Position numbers and translations under genes: made by a program
Source of the DNA: Nemopilema nomurai
Taxonomy: Eukaryota; Cnidaria; Scyphozoa; Rhizostomeae; Rhizostomatidae
Reading direction: 5' to 3'
Assembly (NCBI GenBank): GCA_003864495.1
Contig: PEDN01001362.1
Span: 433,471-497,470 of the forward strand
DNA: 64,000 bases
Part shown: one piece after another, positions 41,807 through 51,025 of the stretch
How the letters are laid out: each line of letters begins with the position of its first letter
How positions within the stretch are numbered: the first letter of the stretch is position 1
The notes under the pieces: generated by a model
Told to the model about the DNA's origin: nothing
Databases searched by the model: none
Seen by the model: only the letters and a program-made list of their open reading frames with translations

Positions 41807-43800
41807 ATGCAGGTGAACTTTAACGGTGTTTCATCTAAGCTTTTCTCAATAACAGGGATGCTTATATTGCTTTTTGCTGCAGCGACAGACCACTGGCGAA
41901 AGAAAGAAATAGACGGAAAGAATGTTCACGAAGGGGTTTGGGATGATTGTGCCATTATGAAGAAAGACCAAACGTGTTATTTGACAAAAAGGGAACAGGG
42001 TATGTGTTTCTGCTACTCTAAATCAACATGCTCGTATTTTATGCCAGAATATAATAGATTTCCCTACTTTTAATGTAAAGATTATTAGGCACTTCGTAAT
42101 AGAAATATTTCTTTACATGGAAGAGCTTGAGATAAATAACCATGATGTTTAGGGCATGGAAAAAAAAAGAGAAGCAACATGTTACATAAAGACAGAAAAG
42201 GTCTACAATATTTTTATCATCGTTGAATTGAAAGGTATGAAACTAAATTATGGTAGATATATTAGATAACTTAATTCATAGATTTGTACAGGAAAGCAAC
42301 AATTGTTTGTCTGGAGAGAAAATTTAAGAGGCTCTAAGCAGATTTAAAAAGCAGTTGAAATCGAAATATCAGAAAAGGCCGCAACAAGAATAAGGTGGAA
42401 AGGTTTAGTTTATTTTTGTGTTAGTGGAAATAAAGACGAATAGGCAATTCTATGTTCGTTGTACAAACAACTAATTTGCTATCAGATAAAACTCCCCTTA
42501 TCTTTGTCACTTTTATGTATACGTGACTCGGCACTTCTTTTGAAAGAGGATTCATAGAGGAAGAAAGATTTGGCTAGCTGATGGTATTTCCAACAGTCAT
42601 CTATAAAATATTTTAAAGTTTAAGCTAAGTCACTCTTTCCTTGCAGATCTCTTGAGTGGGGTACAGGCCCTTATTCTGCTGTCTACGGTGTTCGAGTTCA
42701 GCAATATTCTTATAAGTGGATTTATTTACTGTCTAAAGACCGCGCTCAAGCCGTTTCTAATCACGATCGAATCGTGTTCAGGTAATACAAAACTGTGAAA
42801 CTCCTTTGAGCATCAAATGCATTGTTGATACCAAAGGCTACTTGTGATGCACAGATGCAGCTTGAATACCTGCAGCAAGGCATAAACAACTTTTGAAGTA
42901 TTCGAAATGTTTGCCAAGGGCTATTCAACTTGCTAGCAAAGCATCACTTGTTGTTTATCACTAGAACACTGTTTTATGATATGACGTAAGACCTGTATTA
43001 GTTCGACACAAGGCACGCTTCAAGTAAACAAATGAATGCCCACTCTTATTGACTGCTGTTAAACACGATCTAAAGTATGTGTAGTTTCGAACTAGCGTTA
43101 TACTTCAGCTCAATTTTCGAAGTGCTCCTAGCCCTTTATTGTGACACCAGTCCTACATAACAACATATCACACAAGACCTTCGGTCACAAAAGTTAATAG
43201 ATTGACTCTTTCGAGAGCTACCTCATCTTTCTTAACATTTACTCGGTAACTAATTACAACTTTTTTCGACCTAATATTTTGCTCTAGGTCTTCCCGCAGT
43301 CAATTCAATTTTTGCATTTAACCCGTGGTATGTGACACTCAAAGCTCTAGTCACTGTATCTAAAATCATCCTTGCATTAGATCTTTTCTTTATGAAGTTA
43401 TCTAATGCATCGGTTACCCTCGGTGCAACCATGCATGACCTTTGACGAGAAGTTGACCTTTGACGAGAAATTGACTTTTAACACAAATTTGACCTTTGAC
43501 ACGACGGTGCCTATTTGCGGTTGAATCTTTTCTGTGTTCTCATACCAATACTCACTTCAATCCACAGCTATATTTGGCACAGCAGCAGTAATAATCTATT
43601 TACATAGATTTATAGTGACAGCAGGTTGGCAAATGGACTGGTCGTGGATCATCGCAGTGGTTGGTGCGATCTGTATCACAGTCGGTGATTTGCAAAGCAT
43701 CGTACACTTTACAAGAACGAAAAGAGCCAAGAAATCCAGGACCCCAAGGGAATACGCGTCAATGGAGAGCGACCCCGGGGGCACACCTCGTCAAGTCTGA
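41807..43800 (+). CDS. Claudin-like four-span protein, gene D
   Basis: Three coding exons: 41807-41999, 42647-42781 and 43568-43800, with acceptors TTGCAG and CCACAG and both introns in phase 1. The product is 186 residues. Exon 1 has TM1 (LFSITGMLILLFAAAT), DHW, then GVW..C with a second C eight residues on, the claudin first-loop signature in a short loop. Exon 2 (135 bp, same length as in gene B) has TM2 (ALILLSTVFEFSNILISGFI) and the start of TM3. Exon 3 completes TM3, has TM4 (WSWIIAVVGAICITVGD), and ends in a basic tail with TRTKRAKKSRTPREY and a C-terminal RQV, which is not an evident PDZ ligand. The start is the first ATG preceding TM1. A candidate polyadenylation signal AATAAA lies near 44279. 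Family: PMP22/claudin, plasma membrane. Its position next to gene C in the same direction suggests tandem duplication. Confidence 0.83.
43436..43505. repeat. TTTGACGAGAAATTGACC-type short tandem repeat
   Basis: Four degenerate units of about 17 bp based on TTGACCTTTGACGAGA, in intron 2 of claudin-like gene D, ending about 60 bp before exon 3. Confidence 0.8.
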
Positions 43801-45797
43801 GTTTCTTCTGCTTCTTGTCAAATTGTAGTAAGGGAGTGTTGTTTCACAAGGATGGGTGCCGAGGCCAATTATAATGAACATGTATCCTTATTTTTTCTTA
43901 CATAATGTCATAGTCATTAACAATTTCTGTTTACATTTACGTCATATTTGCATTACATCCCAGCAAAGGTTTTACTACAATTATTTGCAAAGCAAATATG
44001 AATTAACAAGAAAGATTTTAGCCTCCAACAATGAATACTATATACGTCAACTTACCATGAAATTCTCTATCCTTAGGTTTACTCATTTTTCATAGCTCTA
44101 GAAGTTTAAATTACATAGCCATATGAAAGCTTTACATTAAATTCACAAAAGAAACTCAGCATTTGTCACGATATCATCATATCGCTTTCATATCAGTAGG
44201 TAACTAGAAAACAAACAGCCAAGATTTTGTTAACGTTCTCAACGGTGCTTAGACCAACTATTCTAATGTAGCCGACAAAATAAAACAAATAGTTTTCAGT
44301 CCACAGTATCAATGTCGCCAACTATGTACTCTTAGATGCCTAATAAAGGATGGAGGTCGGAATAAGCAGGAAGGGGTCGGGAATCGGAGGAAAATCCAAT
44401 AAATCAGAGGGTCATAATAAGGGCGAGATGGGTGAAGAATTAAAAAAGAGGAAGTTCCTGTTAAGAGGAAGAGAGATTGGAATAAAAAAGTCAGAAATTA
44501 ATAAGCAGGGGGAGGGGGGGGCTCATTAGGCACCTTAACAAGAGTAACACATTTAGCACAGGTAAGGACCAACGTGCTTTTTGCCACTGAGCCATTCTTC
44601 CTAAGAAGTATGTTGTGTTGAGTTACATAACAAATTCATTTGATACATCATTTTTACTCATTGTTTAGTTTAGTTTTCATACTTAAGTTTGCTGGGATTT
44701 AAGTTTCATTTGTTGGTGTTAAGGCTTATATTCATTCGCACATCGAACATCGACCTTCGAATTTGAATTGTAAAAACACGCTTAGTAACGTAAAATGTAT
44801 AATACAAAAATTCATTGTAAATATCAATTTATTATAGCTTCAATGAGCTTAACTGAAGAGTAACTTTCCCGTTAAATTATTTACTGGCAAAAACATTGTA
44901 ATTGAACACTTAATCACAGATTTAAGATGGCAAAGTTGCTCTAATCTATAAAGTAGCATTTAGTATAAGACAGTAGAATTCTTAAATGGCAGGCTCTACC
45001 TGTATAAAATGTTCATGTCAGAGGTGACTGGTATTGTTATCTACGTGTGCAAGAGCCTGTTTTTCACTTTTGTTACGAATCTTGTTGTAAAAGTCAAGAA
45101 ATGTTTGTAGCTAGCGATTGCTGAAGAAGATCATTTAGTTGGTCAGCGATTCAAAGGAGACTTTCTCTGTATATCTGCAAATATTTTCTAATGGAAATGA
45201 ATTGTCTAATAGATAGAGGAGAAAGGTAGAGGTTCTCGAAGAAGATCTCTCAACAACAAATTGAAATGAAAAGAGCAAATGGAATGTCGAATTGACACAG
45301 AAGTCAACAGAAAATAGCACCGAAGTAGTAAACTTCGATGCCAAAAAGCAAGTGAGTAGCCAAAAGTTGGTCCATCACGATAAAACAAAACAAAATGTTT
45401 TACAAGTTCCTTAAAAACATTGCACGAACAAAAAGAACTTACATAAGAAAACCCCATTCATCATTTTATACCTACATAAGCAAACTTCTTTGGAAGCAAG
45501 CAAAAAGTAAGCAACAATGTCTGAAGATCAAGATCACTCCATCATTTATTAAAACATAAGTTTAATTCTTCAAGCAACTGTTTAGATATCATTTTACTAA
45601 ATAGACGTTGAGCCATCTCATCCCGCTTCAAAGAAGAACATAAAAGTGCTTATTATCTTAAAGAAAAGAAAGAGGTTAATGCTGATCAATGTTATTTACA
45701 ACCTCATTAGACAAAGTGAATATCGGTCTACACATGTTATAGATACCACGAGACAAAAGAAATTCTCGTAAAACTGTCTGGTCGTACATGACGCAAT
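43801..45797. other. Gene-free stretch between gene D and the DEG/ENaC pair
   Basis: Contains the presumed 3' UTR of gene D (AATAAA near 44279) and a purine-rich, G-tract region at about 44340-44530. A TTTATT at 45545-45550 would be a minus-strand AATAAA for the DEG/ENaC gene that ends at 45798. No supported exon. Confidence 0.5.
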
Positions 45798-47108
45798 TCA
45801 TTCCTTACTGCTTGCATCCCCAACATTTCTCTGAAATTTCTTTGAGATCGAGGAAATAGCAAGCCACAGCAACTCAACCAATGAGATTACAGATGCACCA
45901 ATCAAAAGCCCCATCAACCCCCCGACATCTCCAAGCAAGCTTTCAATGTCATAAAGTGCATGTTCTTCCGACGATTCCATTAGGAAACTCCCATAATAAA
46001 CATTTAATCGAACAATATACTCCCGATAGAAATCCAAGGAGATTTCTTCCTCAGACACGTTCAATACCTTGGCTAGGTTCTTATTCATTTTGGGTGTCAT
46101 TGAAGTCACTCTTAATGGCGTTCGACGGACTTCGAACTGGAACTGCTCTTCAAAACACGATGGTGGACAATTGCACTTAAGCTTTCCCGACGCAGCATAG
46201 ACCGCTAAGAAACACTGGTTTAGATTGCCTGGTATCGGTCTTTTGGGATATTTATCATGTGGCATGAAGACTCTTCCTTCTGGCAAAACATCTCCACACT
46301 TTTCATACATCTTTAGCATAAAGCAGGAGGATAGGCAGCCGTGGACAGTATATTCGCCGCTGAATATTGTTGGCGCAATGTTGCCAGTGGCACAGCCGGA
46401 TGAGTACGGAGCCTTCAATCTTGTCGTCTCCACCTTGGTAAGTATAACTTCTGTGTAAAAACCTGGCAGCAAGCTGATGATTTGTCTGGAGTTGAAGCCG
46501 ATGGCGTGATGGGGCGAATGAAGATACAAAGCCAGGCCACGCCGCATATTGGTGTGACGAAGAGGGGGCATTTCCTCGGCTTCCTCTATTAAGAGCCCTG
46601 ATTCATTCTTCAGCATCATCACCTCGAATCCGTACTGGTTATATTCCAGGGTTTGATTAAAAGATCCATTTTTATTGAAAGTATAGCAGAAGTTCCAATG
46701 TGCTTTCGGGTCGAAATGGGCTGGAAAGCTGCATGGTTTCCCCGAATCGTAGACACAACCCTCGTGAAAGCCAGCTAAGAACAATTTACAGCCATGTGTG
46801 AAAAGCTCACTCTTGTTTCTAGTGTCATTTGCGAAGCACGAGCGTGTGAACTTTTCTTCTTTAAATGGCTCGTAACTTCGACGATCTGTATCACAGATCG
46901 TGATGGCTGGATAAGGCAAAGAGGCTTTGCGTTTGTACTCGATCGTTGTTGTGAACGGGTAGTTCCAGAATTTCACCAACGAAAGCCAGATCACTAACAT
47001 TAGGACTCCACACCCAGCACTGAAGAACAAGGCCCAAAAGAGCTTGGCAATGGGTCTTTTTTGAGAGTAAACTCGAGGCAGCCCGTGGATTGTCAAGTCG
47101 TCCATCAT
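45798..47108 (-). CDS. DEG/ENaC family sodium channel subunit, intact copy
   Basis: A single 436-codon frame from tandem ATGs at 47108/47105. The degenerin/epithelial sodium channel family forms trimeric cation channels at the plasma membrane, gated by peptides, protons or other signals in cnidarians and other animals. Visible in order: the N-terminal HG gating motif (TIHGLPRVYS, His8-Gly9); TM1 (about residues 22-46); the post-TM1 motif LPYPAITICD; a cysteine-rich extracellular domain; the motif CNCPPSCFEEQF; and TM2 with GLMGLLIGASVISLVELLW, where GAS (about residue 404) is the selectivity filter. The protein is shorter than typical ASIC or ENaC subunits (about 500 or more residues), with an 18-residue tail. 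It has no introns, unlike its neighbours. It lies head to head with a near-identical copy at 48229-49578. The ligand is unknown. AATAAA lies about 250 bp downstream. Confidence 0.93.
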   Translation of the reverse strand: MMDDLTIHGLPRVYSQKRPIAKLFWALFFSAGCGVLMLVIWLSLVKFWNYPFTTTIEYKRKASLPYPAITICDTDRRSYEPFKEEKFTRSCFANDTRNKSELFTHGCKLFLAGFHEGCVYDSGKPCSFPAHFDPKAHWNFCYTFNKNGSFNQTLEYNQYGFEVMMLKNESGLLIEEAEEMPPLRHTNMRRGLALYLHSPHHAIGFNSRQIISLLPGFYTEVILTKVETTRLKAPYSSGCATGNIAPTIFSGEYTVHGCLSSCFMLKMYEKCGDVLPEGRVFMPHDKYPKRPIPGNLNQCFLAVYAASGKLKCNCPPSCFEEQFQFEVRRTPLRVTSMTPKMNKNLAKVLNVSEEEISLDFYREYIVRLNVYYGSFLMESSEEHALYDIESLLGDVGGLMGLLIGASVISLVELLWLAISSISKKFQRNVGDASSKE

Positions 47109-48228
47109 TGAAAACTAGAAATCTCTGTTCCAAACAGTACAACAATCCGGTCTAATGTAAAATTGAAGATGCTGTGGATATTATTTATTAAAAAGCATGT
47201 AAAATTGAAGATAACAGCTGCAGAACAAGATGACAGTTTTACTGTGGATGGGTCTTTTGAAGTCAATTACGAAGGCTTTTGAATAGGGGTCATCTGGTAA
47301 TCGCGAACGAAAAAGAAGAATTGATTAATAATCACTGTTTGAACGGCGATCGTAAAAACAGAAAACAACCTCAAAGCAGCATAAACAGAAAGCAATCAAG
47401 TCACACATAATGCTCATTATCACCGTTTAATGAAGATTTTGTGATGACATGGCATCAATTTGCCAAAATGCTCACAATCCTAATGAGAGAGAATATTTCT
47501 ACAGCTTTACCTAAGTAAACAAAAACTATAAGAAAATGTTTTCCTAAGATTCAGATATCTGTCTCTTTGATATCCGAGTGGTCTTTTTTTATCTGTGATA
47601 GCAGGTGAGAAAAGTTTAAGATTTGCATGTGTATGCAAAAGAAACACATATCCAAAGTAACTGTATGTTTTTAGTTCTGTGAAACTTTTCAGATAAGCCT
47701 TTGCTTTGATGACATTCTACTTATGTTGGCCTGTACCTTTCTGCAGCCATAATAGACCTTGCTGCTCGGAAGCTCTGACAGAAATCCAACCGCTAGGACC
47801 CATTTCAAAAATCAATGCTAACTGCCTTCTTCCCAAATCGAACATTAAGATACTATTCTTACTTTAATTATTTCATTAAGGCTTCATGGGGAATAACGAA
47901 AAATTATATACTAATAATCTGCTTGCATTTTGCAGGGATAAAAGTTCATTATGATGACATCTACTTAAACAATGGCCATTATTTGCACTTCTATTTGTAC
48001 AAGGTCGCTCTATTAAGAGGTAATTCAATTGTACGAAGGAAGACCGCTTGTTTAACTTGCTCACCAGATGTCTTTGATGCAAACGCCTTCATAATTTACT
48101 TCAAAAGACCCATACTGGAAAAGCTGTCGTTTTTGGACAACACCTGTTTTCTTCGCTTCTCCTTCCTTGCTTCTCTTTTTCATCAGTAAAGAATGCACAC
48201 AGCATCTTCAATTTTACATTAGACCGGA
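47109..48228. promoter_or_regulatory. Bidirectional upstream region and spacer of the DEG/ENaC palindrome
   Basis: The region separates two divergent starts by about 1.1 kb. Its outer parts (47109-about 47310 and about 48060-48228) are inverted copies of each other: about 60 bp next to the starts are nearly identical (ending ATCTTCAATTTTACAT on the plus side), and more scattered matches extend further, for example GGGTCTTTTGAAGT on the minus-side arm. The minus-side arm has an internal repeat of ATGTAAAATTGAAGA. The central about 750 bp are unique. Shared promoter elements are inferred from this symmetry; no specific factor site is claimed. Confidence 0.6.
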
Positions 48229-49578
48229 TTGTTGTACTGTTTGGAACAGAGATTTCTAGTCTTCAATGATGGACGACTTGACAATCCACGGCTGCCTCGA
48301 GTTTACTCTCAAAAAAGACCCATTGCCAAGCTCTTTTGGGCCTTGTTCTTCAGTGCTGGATGTGGAGTCCTAATGTTAGTGATCTGGCTTTCGTTGGTGA
48401 AATTCTGGAACTACCCGTTCACAACAACGATCGAGTACAAACGCAAAGCCTCTTTGCCTTATCCAGCCATCACGATCTGTGATACGGACCGTCGAAGTTA
48501 CGAGCCATTTAAAGAAGAAAAGTTCACACACTCGTGCTTCGCAAATGACACTAGAAACAAGAGTGAGCTTTTCACACATGGCTGTAGATTGTTCTTAGCT
48601 GGCTTTCACGAGGGTTGTGTCTACGATTCGGGGAAACCATGCAGCTTTCCCACCCATTTCGATCCGACGGCACATTGGAACTTCTGCTATACTTTCAATA
48701 AAAATGGATCCCTTCTACAAGCAATGGAGGAAGATCAGTATGGCTTCGAGGTGATGATGCTGAAGAATGAAACGAGGCTGACAATGGAAGAGGCTGAAGA
48801 GGTTCCACCTCTGCGCAGTACCCATTTACGGCGCGGCCTGGTTTTGCAAGTCCACTCGCCGCGATACACCATCGGCTTCAACTCAAAGCAAATCATCAGC
48901 TTGCTGCCCGGGTATTACACAGAGGTTGCTTTGACCAAGGTGGAGAAGACGAGGTTGAAGGCTCCGTACTCATCCGGCTGTGCCACTGGCAACATTGCGC
49001 CAACAATATTCAGCGGCGAATACACTGAGTACGGATGCACCGCTTCTTGTTTTCTGCTTAAAATGTATGAAAAGTGTGGAGATGTTTTGCCAGAAGGAAG
49101 AGTCTTCATGCCACATGATAAATATCCCAAAAGACCGATACCAGGCAATCTAAACCAGTGTTTCTTTGGGGTCTATGCTGCGTCGGGAAAGCTTAACTGC
49201 AATTGTCCACCATCGTGTTTTGAAGAGCAGTTCCAGTTCGAAGTCCGTCGAACGCCATTAAGAGTGACTTCAATGACACCCAAAATGAATAAGAACCTAG
49301 CCAAGGTATTGAACGTGTCTGAGGAAGAAATCTCCTTGAGGTTCTATCGGGAGTATATTGTTCGATTAAATGTTTATTATGGGAGTTTCCTAATGGAATC
49401 GTCGGAAGAACATGCACTTTATGACATTGAAAGCTTGCTTGGAGATGTTGGGGGGTTGATGGGGCTTTTGATTGGTGCATCTGTAATTTCATTGGTTGAA
49501 TTGCTTTGGCTTGCTGTGGCCACAATCTTAAAAAAACGTCTGAGAAAAACTGTAGTTACGGATGACAGTAAGGTATGA
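48229..49578 (+). CDS. DEG/ENaC family channel, second copy, start and HG motif disrupted
   Basis: An open frame continues to 49578 and matches the minus-strand copy closely, including TM1, LPYPAITICD, CNCPPSCFEEQF and the GAS filter in TM2. The frame is open from 48229, but that codon is TTG. The ATG pair homologous to the other copy's start lies at 48266-48271 in a different frame, because GGG in the other copy is GG here at 48290-48291. Translating from those ATGs gives an immediate frameshift after the His codon. The first in-frame ATG is at 48373, inside TM1. So the conserved start and the His-Gly motif are lost unless an upstream exon supplies them. About 37 residues differ over about 410 in the core, plus a divergent last 20 residues. 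This is a recent pseudogene, an unannotated spliced 5' end, or a sequence error. Confidence 0.88.
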   Translation: MLYCLEQRFLVFNDGRLDNPRLPRVYSQKRPIAKLFWALFFSAGCGVLMLVIWLSLVKFWNYPFTTTIEYKRKASLPYPAITICDTDRRSYEPFKEEKFTHSCFANDTRNKSELFTHGCRLFLAGFHEGCVYDSGKPCSFPTHFDPTAHWNFCYTFNKNGSLLQAMEEDQYGFEVMMLKNETRLTMEEAEEVPPLRSTHLRRGLVLQVHSPRYTIGFNSKQIISLLPGYYTEVALTKVEKTRLKAPYSSGCATGNIAPTIFSGEYTEYGCTASCFLLKMYEKCGDVLPEGRVFMPHDKYPKRPIPGNLNQCFFGVYAASGKLNCNCPPSCFEEQFQFEVRRTPLRVTSMTPKMNKNLAKVLNVSEEEISLRFYREYIVRLNVYYGSFLMESSEEHALYDIESLLGDVGGLMGLLIGASVISLVELLWLAVATILKKRLRKTVVTDDSKV

Positions 49579-51025
49579 GCTATAAACAGAAAATATGTGA
49601 CCGCTATGTGTCAGCTGCTGAAGATTATTGTAAACTTATTACACTTGCTTTCAGAAATCATAGCTAATCCTTCTTTTTAAGGTTTTTCCTCTTGCAATTG
49701 ATTGAAGAAACTCAACGTACATACTTATTCACATGTGTCTTTTTATAAGTGAGATGATAACCCTAAAGTTAGGAAAAATTGATTCGTTGTCCTTTATTTT
49801 TACTCCTGATTTAACAAGATATACTAACACTTGGCTGAGAGAAAAGGCCATCCACAGATATATTTGGAAAAAAACTGTAGAAAAGATTGCCTTCAAATGA
49901 TCTCAATTCTACAACGTTAGTTCAATGTTCAACTAGAATCCGAATTTTGGAAAATGAACTAGAATGAGTGTTGCAAGTTGTATATCAATTAGGCTTCTGT
50001 GATGGATATACAGCATATATTTAGCAAGTCTCAAATCTTTTGTGCCCGTTCACTCTGTGATGCATTTGGTTGAATGATAACTGCTTTGATCTAAATATAA
50101 TTTCAAACTGTTTCTGCCTTTCTTTATCATTCCCATATTCTGATTGGAGAAGTACAAAATCTTCTGCTCCTATATACTACTAGGCATCGCGGGACCAAGC
50201 TCTTTGTCGAATTCCTGAAATTCGGCAATCAACTAGAGAAGATAACGTAGTATATTTAGCAACAGATGAGCTTATTACAACAGAAATATCAAATCTTGAC
50301 ACTACAGCTGCATAAAGAAAACTAATCCTTTTCAAAACCTTTTGTCTGTCATTTGACATAAACTTCTAGACTAGGAAATTATAATACCTTACGGAACGGT
50401 AAAGATATGCAAGCAGATGTAGTTCAAGAATCCGCAAAAATTCCAAAAAGAATACGAAAATAGAGCCAATGTATAACATAATTATTTAGGCTCGGGTTGA
50501 TGTAGATGCAATATTGGTGGATCCTTCTAGTGCAACACAGCAAAACACCATAAAAATATTTAGGATAAACAAGAAAAAAAATTTAATGAAAGTCATTTAT
50601 TATTCTAACCTGTTTACAATGAATGTTTAGTTTGCGATTAAAAGACTAAAGGCTACATTCAAAATGCGGCTAGGAAAAAGTTAGCGACATCAAAGAGTGG
50701 AGATAGACAAAAAACATACATATTTCAAATGCAAATGATACGGTCTTATAAGATTTGAAGTTAGTATAAAACCAATTGAATATCATCTTCTCAAATCACA
50801 GTCATCTATTCCAAAACCAGGTGCTTTATTCTAAAAAACAAATGCGAGTGTTCCTGAATGGTTGCAATAGTTTTTGCTAATACCCAGGTTCACCTGCTTT
50901 GTAGCTAGGGACATCAACATCTTTGTGACAGACACTTGCACAAATTTGAGGAGGATAGGGCAGTGTTTAATGTTGACAATTCAGTGAGCTGTTGTCGATT
51001 AAAGGGGCCTACTTGTGCGCAGAAG
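49579..51025. other. Gene-free stretch
   Basis: AT-rich sequence between the plus-strand DEG/ENaC copy and gene E1. No coding exon or striking repeat is seen. Confidence 0.5.

Noticed and set aside
47815..48189. 124-codon plus-strand frame in the DEG/ENaC spacer
   Set aside because: It starts at an ATG but has no family resemblance, overlaps the inverted upstream arm, and its counterpart in the other arm is not open over the same length; kept only as a possible chance frame.
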